Positions 1 through 8,208 of a stretch of DNA of 24,759 nt are shown one piece after another; the stretch's first letter is position 1, and every line of letters begins with the position of its first letter. Position numbers and translations under genes: made by a program. The stretch spans positions 1 to 24,759 of the forward strand of contig JAHHQM010000017.1 of NCBI GenBank assembly GCA_020026395.1, in the 5' to 3' direction. A model generated the notes under the pieces. That model made no database searches. It worked only from the letters and a program-made list of their open reading frames with translations, and was not told where the DNA came from. Origin of the DNA: Alistipes sp. GTDB taxonomy: Bacteria > Bacteroidota > Bacteroidia > Bacteroidales > Rikenellaceae.

Positions 1-635
1 CACCCGAACCCCCGACACCCCCCACACCTCCAACACCGCCCACCACCGAAACCTACAAGGTGGGGGATTTCTACGACAAGGGCTTCATCAAGGGCATTGT
101 GATCCGCGTCAATGAGGAAGGTACGGCGGGTACCGTCGTATCGCTCGACGAAACCCAAGCCGTATGGTCGTACAAACGCGAAGAACCGACCCAATCCCGT
201 CCGCAATCGGGACGCTACAACACCGACTGCGTCTATGCCATGGACGGCTGGCGGGAAAACTATCCCGGTTTTTTGTGGTGCAGCGAGAAAGACCCCATGA
301 ACATGAAAAAATGGTACATTCCCAACAACCTGCAGGAGATCGGGTATCTCTACACGGCTTACACGGGGGCATCGGTCAAAACCGAGGACGGTACACCCCA
401 GGGCGCACAACCTTCACCCGAGGAGATTGCCAAAAACAGGGAAAAGTTCAATGCCGCGCTCATGAGCCACGGCGGAATGCCGCTTACCGACGACATCTAT
501 TGGACTTCGTCCGAATTTGCCGCCGACATGGCCTACTCCTTCAACATGAAGGAGGGTTGTGTCGTTCTGATGCCTCAGGATTCCGACAAGGGTATGGAGT
601 ACAAATTCAGAGCGTTGGCCGATTTCAAACTTTAA
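1..635 (+). CDS. Partial surface lipoprotein, C-terminal part, unknown function
   Basis: The frame is open from the left window edge, so the true start and any lipobox lie outside. The first codons read as a Pro/Thr-rich linker (repeats of T-P-P). A globular domain of about 190 residues follows, beginning YKVGDFYDKGFIKGIVIRVNE. This opening, with a nearby 'GTVVSLDE', resembles domains common at the C-terminus of Bacteroidota lipoproteins that describe a 'value plus state' fold; I do not know its function. A GTG at position 60 is only an internal codon. The next gene starts 13 bp downstream and is also a lipoprotein, so the two are probably co-transcribed surface proteins. Being a real gene is well supported; the function is not. 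Confidence 0.8.
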   Translation, partial: PEPPTPPTPPTPPTTETYKVGDFYDKGFIKGIVIRVNEEGTAGTVVSLDETQAVWSYKREEPTQSRPQSGRYNTDCVYAMDGWRENYPGFLWCSEKDPMNMKKWYIPNNLQEIGYLYTAYTGASVKTEDGTPQGAQPSPEEIAKNREKFNAALMSHGGMPLTDDIYWTSSEFAADMAYSFNMKEGCVVLMPQDSDKGMEYKFRALADFKL

Positions 636-648
636 AACTCAGAAAGCA

Positions 649-2136
649 ATGAAACGAATTATGATGTGCCTGCTTGCAGGTTTTCTCTGCATGGCCGTCT
701 CGTGCAGCGACGACGATGAGATTCCCGCAACAGGCCCCAACGGAGGGGGTGAAGACAACGGCGAAGATCCCGTCCCTGCACTCCAAATCACATTCTCCGA
801 GATCACGAGTACCTCGTTTACCGCCTCATGGAATGCGTTTGAGGGTGCAGATACCTACCGCTATGAAGTTACCTGCAAGCGCGACGGTCACGTATCGGCA
901 GTTACAGCCGCCAACATCGAGGAGTTGCAATTCACGCTGAACGGTCTTACCCCCTCGACGGAATATACCGTCAAATTGGTTGCGAAAGCCAACGGAAAAA
1001 TCTGCTCGGATTGGGTCAAACAGACCGTGACGACCGCAGGTGAGGATAAAGTCACGTTCGCCATCACGCCCTATGAGCGTTACTACGAAGGTGCATTCAT
1101 CTACCCCTATGCCCAAATCAAAGTTTCCAATCCCGATGTTTTCTATTGGGTGAGTGCCATTCCCGACGACGCCCAGCTCAATCCCGTCGAGTGGATCAAG
1201 GAGGATATCGCCTACTATCGGGAACTCGGCATGAAATGGGAGGATCTGATCGAAGAGCATCTGATTCTGAAGGGTGACACCGACAGCCAGCCCTTCCTCT
1301 TCAACGGCTACAACCACTATTTCTTCATTGTGGCACAGGTCGAGAAGAATATGTCGGATATTTCGGTCAGCAACGAGATTTCGCGCAGTTATCGCTTCTG
1401 GTATGAAGCTCAGGACACGCAGATCGAGCACGAATCGACCTACGACGAGTTTGTCGGCGAGTGGCTACTTCAAACCACAGGCACGGTACGCGACGGAGGA
1501 AACGGCCAGATCAACATCGACGAAGTAAAAGAGGAATTCCTCGTCAGCATCGTTCCTTCTAACGACAAGAAAGCACTGTATCTGAAAGGATTTGGCGGAG
1601 AACGCAACCTCTTCGGCGATACAGGCATCAAGATGGATTTCGAAGCTGCCGACGACAACTACAACAAGATCGCCATCTCATTCCCGCAGGAGATCCAAAC
1701 CGACGGTAATACCGCTTGGAAGTACGTTTCGTGGTATAACTTCATCGGAACGGTCAATGGTCAGGAGATACACGCCTATCTGCCCTACGACGACAAGATG
1801 TTCGAGAGCATGCCTTCGTGGTCGAAGGGATTCTCAGGATTTGTCGCCAACCTCAACCGTACGGTGATCAAGATCTTCCCCGAGAACTACATCGACGGTG
1901 CTTATGAGGGTGCCTATATGTTGTCGATGTGGCCCTACGGCATCAGCACCACGGGCAACGTCGAGCAGGATAAGTTTATGAACGGCCGTCACGAAGAACC
2001 CGTCGGCCCCTACACCCTGATCCGTAAGGATGTAGCCGAAGGACTGATCCTTAAATTGCCCGACACGAGCGTTGACAACGCCACACAAGCTGCCCCGTTA
2101 AAAACGCCCCGCAAGGCATTTAGCGTACGACTTTAA
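649..2136 (+). CDS. Lipoprotein with fibronectin type III domain
   Basis: 495 aa. The N-terminus is a lipoprotein signal: basic MKR, a hydrophobic core, then a lipobox-like AVSC with the cysteine at about residue 19, followed by SDDDE, an acidic stretch typical of Bacteroidota lipoproteins exported to the cell surface. Residues of about 45-130 form a fibronectin type III domain (TSTSFTASWNAFEGADTYRY, then LTPSTEYTVKLVAKANG). The middle region (about 135-260) is unassigned. The part from about 268 (FVGEWLLQ...) looks like a beta-rich, lipocalin-like binding domain. No catalytic motif is visible, so a binding or scaffold role is inferred. It follows the partial lipoprotein gene by 13 bp and is closed by a strong terminator. 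Confidence 0.85.
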   Translation: MKRIMMCLLAGFLCMAVSCSDDDEIPATGPNGGGEDNGEDPVPALQITFSEITSTSFTASWNAFEGADTYRYEVTCKRDGHVSAVTAANIEELQFTLNGLTPSTEYTVKLVAKANGKICSDWVKQTVTTAGEDKVTFAITPYERYYEGAFIYPYAQIKVSNPDVFYWVSAIPDDAQLNPVEWIKEDIAYYRELGMKWEDLIEEHLILKGDTDSQPFLFNGYNHYFFIVAQVEKNMSDISVSNEISRSYRFWYEAQDTQIEHESTYDEFVGEWLLQTTGTVRDGGNGQINIDEVKEEFLVSIVPSNDKKALYLKGFGGERNLFGDTGIKMDFEAADDNYNKIAISFPQEIQTDGNTAWKYVSWYNFIGTVNGQEIHAYLPYDDKMFESMPSWSKGFSGFVANLNRTVIKIFPENYIDGAYEGAYMLSMWPYGISTTGNVEQDKFMNGRHEEPVGPYTLIRKDVAEGLILKLPDTSVDNATQAAPLKTPRKAFSVRL

Positions 2137-2149
2137 GCACTGTCCCCGA

Positions 2150-2185
2150 AAAAGAGAGCTACTCCTTGAGGAGTAGCTCTCTTTT
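2150..2185 (+). terminator. Intrinsic terminator of the lipoprotein operon
   Basis: There are perfect 16-bp arms (2150-2165 and 2170-2185) with a 4-nt TTGA loop. The right arm ends in a T run. It lies 13 bp past the lipoprotein stop codon. Confidence 0.93.
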
Positions 2186-2199
2186 GTCTTGTTTCGGGC

Positions 2200-2245
2200 A
2201 AAAAAAATGGATGCAAATCTCGTAACAACTTGATTTACATCCATT
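2200..2245 (-). terminator. Terminator of tRNA-Ser transcript
   Basis: The 14-bp arms (2206-2219 and 2232-2245) have one mismatch and a 12-nt loop. Read on the minus strand the stem is followed by a T run (A run 2200-2205 on the plus strand). It sits 4 bp past the 3' end of tRNA-Ser. Confidence 0.88.
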
Positions 2246-2249
2246 CTTG

Positions 2250-2336
2250 CGGAGAGTGGGGGATTCGAACCCCCGGTACGGTAACCCGTACGTCAGTTTA
2301 GCAAACTGGTGGTTTCAGCCACTCACCCAACTCTCC
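2250..2336 (-). tRNA. tRNA-Ser(GCT)
   Basis: 87 nt on the minus strand. The acceptor stem is GGAGAGT/ACTCTCC, there is a long variable arm (class II), a T-arm GGGGGTTCGAATCCCCC, and an anticodon loop with GCT (TTGCTAA within CAG...CTG). The discriminator base is G, as in serine tRNAs. CCA is not encoded. It reads AGC/AGT codons. Confidence 0.96.
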
Positions 2337-2375
2337 GTGGCCTTCTGATCAACGCGCTTTGCGTTTAAGGGTGTG

Positions 2376-2407
2376 CAAATATAGATTCTTTTTGTCAAAA
2401 TACAAAA
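2376..2407 (-). promoter_or_regulatory. Bacteroidota-type promoter of tRNA-Ser
   Basis: On the minus strand: TTTTG (-33) at 2407-2403, 19 nt, then TATATTTG (-7) at 2383-2376. This fits the primary sigma factor consensus of Bacteroides (TTG-N19-TAnnTTTG) exactly and lies 39 bp before the tRNA 5' end. Confidence 0.85.
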
Positions 2408-2508
2408 TTTCCCGATAAATTTTATTCACTTATTTTCCCCCACAAGGTCTCTTTCCGAAAGCCAAACCCCATCGGATCATCGGGTTACGCACCCTGCTCA
2501 CACCCCCG

Positions 2509-2542
2509 AAAAAAAAGGGCGTTTCCCGAAAAGAAACGCCCC
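2509..2542 (-). terminator. Terminator of the nitrilase gene
   Basis: The perfect 9-bp arms GGGCGTTTC/GAAACGCCC (2517-2525, 2533-2541) are followed on the minus strand by a run of eight T. It lies 22 bp past the nitrilase stop codon. Confidence 0.92.
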
Positions 2543-2563
2543 GTCCATATCCTCGTCACACGT

Positions 2564-3334
2564 TTAGTGCGGACAATTCAGCGTGAAATCGTCGGCATCC
2601 TGCCATGCGGGGAACTCCTCGCGGAATTTCGCCTGCGCCTCCATATCCAAGGTCATCTTCATGATGCACTCGCACGACTTGGCATCGGCAATCGTATTAC
2701 CCGCAAAGTCGATCAGCGCCGAGTCGCCGACATAGTTTCCGTCGGGGTCTTTACCCACGCGGTTCACGGCAGCCATGTAGCACTGGTTCTCGATGGCACG
2801 CGCACGCAACAGGATGCGCCATGCGTCACGACGGCTGTCGTCCCACGATGCCGAGCAGATGATGGCGTCGTAATCGCCACGGTTGCGGCTCCACACCGGG
2901 AAGCGCAGATCGTAGCACACCAACAACAGGAAACGGATTCCCTTATATTCGATGATGACCCGTTTGTTGCCGGGCGTATAATCGCGCCCCTCGCCACCGG
3001 GACGGAACAGGTGGTGCTTGTCGTACCATTTCATTTCACCATCGGGCGTGATGAAATACATACGGTTGCGGTACTCGCCATTCTCCGAAATGACCACACT
3101 GCCGACAACGGCCTTGCCGAAGTCATGTGCCCAACGGCGCATGGCGGTCACCACCTCGCCCTCCTGCGGCTCGGCCACACGCGAAGGCTTGAGTTTGAAG
3201 CCCGTAGCGAACATTTCGGGCAGTACAACGACATCGGCCTTGGCATCTGCCACAAAAGGCTCGAATCGCTTCAGGTTCGTGGCGGTCTGCTCCCACTCCA
3301 TATCGACCTGACAAATAGCAATATCTAATTTCAT
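2564..3334 (-). CDS. Carbon-nitrogen hydrolase, omega-amidase (YafV-like)
   Basis: 256 aa, the normal length for a single-domain nitrilase-superfamily enzyme. The catalytic triad is present: Glu40 (VVLPEMFATGF), Lys106 (YDKHHLF) and Cys140 (LLVCYDLRFPVWSRN). The PEMFxTGF, DKxHLF and YDLRFPVWSRN strings are the signature of the YafV/Nit2 omega-amidase subgroup. That subgroup deaminates alpha-ketoglutaramate or alpha-ketosuccinamate, clearing by-products of glutamine or asparagine transamination. There is no signal peptide, so it is cytoplasmic. It is a single-gene unit with its own promoter and terminator. The family is certain; the exact substrate is inferred from the subgroup. Confidence 0.93.
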   Translation of the reverse strand: MKLDIAICQVDMEWEQTATNLKRFEPFVADAKADVVVLPEMFATGFKLKPSRVAEPQEGEVVTAMRRWAHDFGKAVVGSVVISENGEYRNRMYFITPDGEMKWYDKHHLFRPGGEGRDYTPGNKRVIIEYKGIRFLLLVCYDLRFPVWSRNRGDYDAIICSASWDDSRRDAWRILLRARAIENQCYMAAVNRVGKDPDGNYVGDSALIDFAGNTIADAKSCECIMKMTLDMEAQAKFREEFPAWQDADDFTLNCPH

Positions 3335-3363
3335 GGTTGGTAGTTTTTTTTCAAATTGGACCT

Positions 3364-3393
3364 CTAATATAGGCCTTTTTTTTCAAACTGCAA
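3364..3393 (-). promoter_or_regulatory. Probable promoter of the nitrilase gene
   Basis: On the minus strand: TTG at 3393-3391, 19 nt, then TATATTAG at 3371-3364, one base from the TAnnTTTG consensus. It is arranged back to back with the cvfB promoter. Confidence 0.55.
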
Positions 3394-3402
3394 ACACAAT
3401 CA

Positions 3403-3433
3403 TTGCAACCCTAAAAAATAAAATGTACTTTTG
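3403..3433 (+). promoter_or_regulatory. Promoter of the cvfB-methyltransferase-araC run
   Basis: TTG at 3403-3405, 20 nt, then TACTTTTG at 3426-3433, an exact TAnnTTTG -7 box, 23 bp before the start codon at 3457. Confidence 0.8.
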
Positions 3434-3456
3434 TGCCATAACTCATACATTTAACC

Positions 3457-4299
3457 ATGCTTAAAGTAGGACGCATCCAAACACTCACCGTCAGCCGTCT
3501 TTCGGACTACGGACTTTACCTCGAAGACGAGGAGCACAACGAAGTGCTCCTGCCCAACCGTTACACCTCGCTCAACGACAAGCCCGGTGACGAAAAAGAG
3601 GTGTTCATCTACCACGACTCGGAAGACCGTCTGGTCGCAACCACCGAAAAGCCGCTGGCTTTGGTCGGCGAGGCGGCCTACCTCAAGATTGTCGACAAGA
3701 CCGTTCACGGCGCATTCCTCGACTGGGGACTCTACGGCAAGGATCTGTTCCTGCCGAACCGCAACCAGCAGGGCGGAATCATCGCAGGACAACACTGCAT
3801 GGTTTATGTCTATGAGGATGCCATCACGGGTCGTTGCGTGGCCACGTGCAAGATGAAGAGCTTCATCAACAACGAGATCGTCACCGTCGAGCCGCGTCAG
3901 AAGGTCGATATTCTGGTGGCTTCGGACTCCCCGATCGGATTCCGTGTGATCATCAACAACCGCCACTGGGGTATGCTCTACCACGACCAGTTGTTCCGCA
4001 AGGTGGCCATCGGCGATCACTTGGAGGCCTACGTGCGCCGCATCACCGAGGATAACCGCATCGACGTAAGTCTTCAGCAGGCGGGTTACGCGCAGGTGAA
4101 GGATTCGGCTGACATCCTTATGCAGCTCCTGAAGGACAACAACGGTATGTTGCCGATCAACGACGACAGCACCCCCGAGGAGATCACCCGTCTGACGCAG
4201 ATGAGCAAAAAGACCTTCAAACGCTCGGTCGGCACGCTCCTGAAAAACGGATCGGTCGAGATGACCGAGGAGGGCATCAAACTCACCCACCGCTCATGA
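3457..4299 (+). CDS. cvfB: S1-domain RNA-binding protein, CvfB/YitL family
   Basis: 280 aa, as expected for CvfB. The protein opens MLKVGRIQTLTVSRLSDYGLYL, the CvfB N-terminal S1-like repeat (about 1-60). Two more S1-like OB folds follow (about 65-130, with GAFLDWGLYGKDLFLPNRNQ, and about 143-205, with GFRVIINNRHWGMLYHDQLF). A C-terminal winged helix ends the protein (about 220-280, TRLTQMSKKTFKRSVGTLLK). CvfB proteins bind RNA in the cytoplasm and affect virulence or stress gene expression in Firmicutes; the Bacteroidota role is not established. Its stop overlaps the methyltransferase start by 4 bp (ATGA), so the two are translationally coupled. Confidence 0.9.
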   Translation: MLKVGRIQTLTVSRLSDYGLYLEDEEHNEVLLPNRYTSLNDKPGDEKEVFIYHDSEDRLVATTEKPLALVGEAAYLKIVDKTVHGAFLDWGLYGKDLFLPNRNQQGGIIAGQHCMVYVYEDAITGRCVATCKMKSFINNEIVTVEPRQKVDILVASDSPIGFRVIINNRHWGMLYHDQLFRKVAIGDHLEAYVRRITEDNRIDVSLQQAGYAQVKDSADILMQLLKDNNGMLPINDDSTPEEITRLTQMSKKTFKRSVGTLLKNGSVEMTEEGIKLTHRS

Positions 4300-5054
4300 A
4301 CCGCATAGCCACCGCCGAGCGCGTCTCCCGCGAAGCCTCCGACAATTTCGTATTCCAGCGTTCGCTTTTGGCCTACTACAAGGCCGCCGAGCTGATTTCG
4401 GGCGATGTGTTGGAGATCGGCACGGGATCGGGCTACGGCATCGAGGTCGTCGCACCGCACGCGGCACATTTTGTCACGGTGGACAAGCACCGCCCCGACA
4501 TTGATTTGACGGGAGTCGAGTTCCACGAGATGACCGTTCCGCCGTTGAAGTTTCCCGAGGCCTCGTTCGATTTTGTCATTTCGTTCCAGGTCATCGAGCA
4601 CATCGTCAATGACCGTGAGTTCGTGCGCGAAATTCACCGCGTGCTTCGTCCCGGAGGCCGATTCATCGTCTCCACGCCCAATGCCCCGATGTCGCTGACG
4701 CGCAATCCGTGGCACGTGCGCGAATACCGCCCCGAGGAGCTCGACGCTCTTTTGCGGTGTTCGTTCAATGAGGTGGAGCAGTGGGGAGTGGCCGGTAACG
4801 AAAAGATCATGGCCTACTACGAGAAAAACCGCGAGGGCGTGCGTCGCATCACGCGATTCGACATCCTCGATCTGCAACACCGTCTGCCGCGTCAGTTGTT
4901 GCAGCTACCCTATGACCTGCTGAATCGATTGAATCGACGTAAGTTACTCAAAAACAACGATTCGCTGACCCGTTCGATCCGCATGGACGACTACCGCATT
5001 CAGGAGGTTACGCCCGATTGTTTCGACCTGTATTACATTGCCCGTAAAGTCTGA
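4296..5054 (+). CDS. Class I SAM-dependent methyltransferase
   Basis: 252 aa. Motif I is VLEIGTGSGYG at 38-48, with the acidic ribose-binding Asp63 at the end of the next strand (FVTVDK). Motif IV is FDFVISFQVIEHI and a post-motif region is VLRPGGRFIVSTPN. This is a Methyltransf_11/UbiE-type fold. The substrate is not evident: the C-terminal third is basic and has no metal-binding or substrate motif I recognise. It overlaps cvfB by 4 bp and precedes an AraC regulator by 6 bp, so all three should share one mRNA. Coupling with an RNA-binding protein permits an RNA, ribosomal or small-molecule substrate, but the sequence does not decide. Confidence 0.88.
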   Translation: MNRIATAERVSREASDNFVFQRSLLAYYKAAELISGDVLEIGTGSGYGIEVVAPHAAHFVTVDKHRPDIDLTGVEFHEMTVPPLKFPEASFDFVISFQVIEHIVNDREFVREIHRVLRPGGRFIVSTPNAPMSLTRNPWHVREYRPEELDALLRCSFNEVEQWGVAGNEKIMAYYEKNREGVRRITRFDILDLQHRLPRQLLQLPYDLLNRLNRRKLLKNNDSLTRSIRMDDYRIQEVTPDCFDLYYIARKV

Positions 5055-5060
5055 AAAACC

Positions 5061-5915
5061 ATGAAATACACCCTTCAAACACCGCTTCAAGGCTACGTTT
5101 CGCTGTGCGACTCGCTGGAAGAGAGTCTTCCGATCAAGAATCTCTACCGATTGATCTATGTGCGCGAAGGGGGTATTTCACTCGAAATCGACCGTGTGGA
5201 GACCACGCTCCGGAAGGGCGAACTGATCTCCGTCACCCCGATTCACAAAATTACGCCGCGCGATCTTACCTCGGGCGAATATGTCGTGCTGGCATTCAAC
5301 AGCGATTTTTACTGTATTTACAGCCATACGGACGATATTTCGTGTAGCGGCGTGTTGTTCCACGGATCGTCCCAATCGTTGCGTCTGGAGCTCAACGAGG
5401 AGGAGTGTATGCGCCTAAATCGCATCATCGAACAGATGCCCGAAGAATTTTCCGACGGGGACGACCTCAAAGAGGAGATGCTCCGTCTGCAACTCAAGCG
5501 CCTGATCATCACCTGCACGCGCATCGCCCGCGAACAGATCGAGGCACACGCCGCAAGCACCAAGACCGACGATCTGGTACGTCGTTATTATCTTCTGGTC
5601 GAGGAGCATTTCCGCACGCTGCACAAGGTGGCCGACTATGCCGACCTGCTGCACCGCTCGCCCAAGACCTTGAGCAACCTTTTTGCCGAGGGCGGCTACC
5701 CTTCCCCCTTACGCATCATCCGCGAACGCATCCTTTCCGAAGCCCGCCGTCTGATGATGCACACCACGCTACGTGCCAAGGAGATCGCCACGGATCTCGG
5801 CTTCGAGGACACCGCCTCCTTCAGCCGTTTCTTCCGCACGATGAGCGGCCAGAGCATCTCCGACTTCCGCGCGGAACATCCCTATCAGAAGCAGTGTCCC
5901 AATACGAAGGAATAA
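5061..5915 (+). CDS. AraC-family transcriptional regulator
   Basis: 284 aa. The C-terminal 100 residues contain two helix-turn-helix motifs: VADYADLLHRSPKTLSNLF, then AKEIATDLGFEDTASFSRFF, ending with SISDFRAEH, a standard AraC/XylS DNA-binding domain. The N-terminal part (about 1-130) is a cupin-like sensory domain (LYRLIYVREGGISLEIDRV, LRKGELISVTPIHKITP) of the kind that binds small ligands. It is the last gene of the cvfB run and converges on the broken alpha-galactosidase. Its target genes cannot be told from the sequence; the adjacent alpha-galactosidase remnant is one possible former target. Confidence 0.93.
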   Translation: MKYTLQTPLQGYVSLCDSLEESLPIKNLYRLIYVREGGISLEIDRVETTLRKGELISVTPIHKITPRDLTSGEYVVLAFNSDFYCIYSHTDDISCSGVLFHGSSQSLRLELNEEECMRLNRIIEQMPEEFSDGDDLKEEMLRLQLKRLIITCTRIAREQIEAHAASTKTDDLVRRYYLLVEEHFRTLHKVADYADLLHRSPKTLSNLFAEGGYPSPLRIIRERILSEARRLMMHTTLRAKEIATDLGFEDTASFSRFFRTMSGQSISDFRAEHPYQKQCPNTKE

Positions 5916-5916
5916 A

Positions 5917-5945
5917 AAAGGCAACTCCCTGATGGAATTGCCTTT
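5917..5945. terminator. Bidirectional terminator between convergent genes
   Basis: The 12-bp arms (5917-5928, 5934-5945) have one C/A mismatch on the plus strand, which becomes a G-U pair on the minus strand. T-rich tails occur on both sides (TTTCTTGTTT plus strand, TTTTTTATT minus strand). It serves araC and the alpha-galactosidase locus. Confidence 0.85.
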
Positions 5946-5950
5946 CTTGT

Positions 5951-7641
5951 TTATCGTTTCGACAGGCGAAACACCCGTGTTTCGTGTGAGGCGACCTCGG
6001 TTTTGAGTGTCGCTTTCGTCACGCCCCGATCTTTCATCGCCCACACATCACGCACCCGATAGCGTTGATCTGTCCGAAGTGCACCGATCCGACTGAAATC
6101 AAAGGTAAAATCCCTTGCGTCGGCATTCATATTGGTTACCGAAAGCGCCACATTGCCATTTTCCAGATCTTTCGCAAACACGATCATGCCGTCCTCTTCC
6201 GAGATCAGTTCGGCCTGTTGCCCATGCGATCCTGATTGATCGCAATCAATTCCCGATGGGTCATAATCGCAAGATCGTCCTTTGAGATCTTCTTCGTCAG
6301 GTCAAACGACAAGGTCAGGGGCGAAGACCACATACACCAAAGTGCAAACTGCGTCCGATATTCGGTCTGCGTCATGCCGGGTTTGCCCGCCACCAGATCG
6401 TTACTCGATTTACCCGTGCCGTGGATGCAGACGCACATCATATCCGCATCGTTGAAGCGGTTGGGGCCCGAATACGGCCAAAGATCCTTCATACCCTCGA
6501 CGCTCTGCACAATGCCGATACCGCCGTGCTCACCGTTCCAGCCGTCACGCGTGTCGTACGTACAACGCCACGTGGTCGCACCCGTATTTACGCCCCACTT
6601 CCAGGGTTCGCGAGCACCCCACTCGCACATATAGAACAGGATGTCGCGTCCCGTCGCCCGCAGTGCATCACCCATCGCCTTATAGCGTTTCTCGGCACTT
6701 TCGCGATCGGCAGGCGCACCGCAATAATCGTATTTCAAAAGATCGACACCCCATTCGGCATAGGTCCGAGCATCAACCTCTTCATTGCCGTAAGATCCGA
6801 AACGCCCCGCGCATGTTTTCTCGGCCGCATCGGAATAGATGCCGAACTTCAACCCTTTTGCGTGTACATAATCGGCCGCGGCCTTGATTCCGTTCGGGAA
6901 TTTGTCGGCGTGAGGTAACGGCCGACCATCGGCCGCACGCTGATCGGCATGCCACAGGTCATCAATGCAGAGGTATTTATCTCCCGCCTCATACAGGCCT
7001 TGCGAATGGAATGCATCGGCCACCTTACGGATCACGCGCTCCGAAATATCGCCCTGCACCACATTCCACGACAGCCATCCCATAAAGGGCACGGGTTGCT
7101 GAAGGCGGGAAGATACGGTCAATTTTATCGGTTCTTCAAACGTACGCCCGTCGAGGATCACTTTGGCTATGTAGGTATATTCGCCCTCATCGGTCACCAC
7201 GCCCTCGACCAATTTGCGTTCGGAATTCCACTTCAGTCCCGCGGGCAGATCCTCAACCACGACCCGCGCCTCGGGAGACAACGTACGAATCTTGTGCATA
7301 TAGCGCCCCCCCGGCTGCGAAAACAGCACCGTGGCACAAGCCAGCTTCGCGCTGATCTCCTCGGCCGAAACGATCACGGGAGGCGTCGAATTCTGCTCGT
7401 GGTACTCGAAATAGGCATTCGTCCAATCCACATGATCCGACTCTGTTCCGCCCTCCGCACCGAAAGTTTCCAAGAGGAGGTATTTCCAACCCTTGCAATC
7501 GACCTCCACCGCGATGCCCTCCGCATCGTCATAACGGACACCGCTCGCATAGCGCACACCGCCCACCTGAATCGGTCGGCCGCCGATGCTGCGATCTTTG
7601 CGGTTTGTCTGCCACCCGCAAATCGCTTTCTCAAGCACCAA
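5951..7641 (-). pseudogene. GH27 alpha-galactosidase, frameshifted and 5'-truncated
   Basis: Two reading pieces (7641-6205 and 6187-5951) together form a secreted-type alpha-galactosidase. Residues of about 3-85 of the first piece are an NPCBM-like sandwich (LEKAICGWQTNRKDRSIGG). A GH27 barrel follows: MGWLSWN at 187, nucleophile Asp305 in LLKYDYC, acid/base Asp363 in WRCTYD, and the family string AINQDRMG near its end. The second piece is the C-terminal beta domain (IVFAKDLENGNVALSVTN). Adding one G to the GGG at 6221-6223 joins the frames as MGQQAELISEEDGMIVFA, so a single-base loss caused the split. The front is also defective: an in-frame TAA lies 12 nt before the TTG at 7641, and no ATG or signal peptide occurs in the 100 bp before the next gene. 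Homologues normally have a signal peptide, so the enzyme is probably dead or unexported. Confidence 0.88.
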
Positions 7642-7678
7642 GGAGGAATATTAGTCGGAAGATTCGATAGCGAATTAT

Positions 7679-7717
7679 TTAAATACCTGCTAATCTGTAC
7701 GATTAGCAGGTATTTAA
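7679..7717. terminator. Perfect hairpin between DUF2795 gene and alpha-galactosidase remnant
   Basis: The perfect 16-bp arms (7679-7694, 7702-7717) enclose a 7-nt loop. It lies 26 bp past the stop of the DUF2795 gene on the minus strand and probably terminates that transcript. The T tail on the minus strand is short and interrupted, so termination is likely but not certain. Confidence 0.65.
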
Positions 7718-7742
7718 TGATTATTTTACGCTTAAAAACGCA

Positions 7743-7964
7743 TTAATATTCTTCCTCGTTGAAGAAGAAGTCGTCTTTCGACGGGTAATCGGGCCAAATA
7801 TCTTCAATCGATTCGTAAATATCGCCTTCATCTTCGATCTCCTGCAAGTTTTCAAGAACTTCAAGAGGTGCGCCCGAACGAACGGCATAGTCAATCAATT
7901 CTTCTTTGGTGGCAGGCCATGGGCCATCCTCAAGTTTTGAGGCCAATTCAAGAGTCCAGTACAT
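7743..7964 (-). CDS. DUF2795 small acidic protein
   Basis: 73 aa and strongly acidic toward the C-terminus (IEDEGDIYESIEDIWPDYPS, then DDFFFNEEEY). The N-terminal half (MYWTLELASKLEDGPWPATK, then ELIDYAVRSGAPLEVLENLQ) matches the DUF2795 pattern that is nearly universal and highly conserved in Bacteroidota. Its function is unknown. No membrane segment or signal is present. It has an independent consensus promoter, a leader of about 70 nt and its own downstream hairpin, so it is a single-gene unit. Confidence 0.88.
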   Translation of the reverse strand: MYWTLELASKLEDGPWPATKEELIDYAVRSGAPLEVLENLQEIEDEGDIYESIEDIWPDYPSKDDFFFNEEEY

Positions 7965-8039
7965 GTTACAAAAGTTTTAGTTTCCTAATATTCAGTTGTT
8001 TAAGTTCAAAGTGCATCGCGCACCTTTTAAATTGGACTG

Positions 8040-8069
8040 CAAAAATATCATTTTCTCGGAAACTGCCAA
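8040..8069 (-). promoter_or_regulatory. Promoter of the DUF2795 gene
   Basis: On the minus strand: TTG at 8069-8067, 19 nt, then TATTTTTG at 8047-8040, an exact consensus match. It implies a 5' leader of about 70 nt. Confidence 0.82.
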
Positions 8070-8142
8070 GAAAAACTTCAATAATTTAACATCCGTTCGT
8101 TTTTTTCGAACAGCAAAACACCTCAAATGAACACCTCCGCAA

Positions 8143-8186
8143 AAAAACAGAAAGATCCCCGTCGGTTTTCATCCGCGGGGATCTTT
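8143..8186 (-). terminator. Terminator of the BaiN-PduO operon
   Basis: The 11-bp arms AAAGATCCCCG/CGGGGATCTTT (8151-8161, 8176-8186) are followed on the minus strand by TTTTTTT. It lies 22 bp past the PduO stop codon. Confidence 0.93.
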
Positions 8187-8208
8187 ATAGCTTGAAAAAT
8201 CGACTCGA

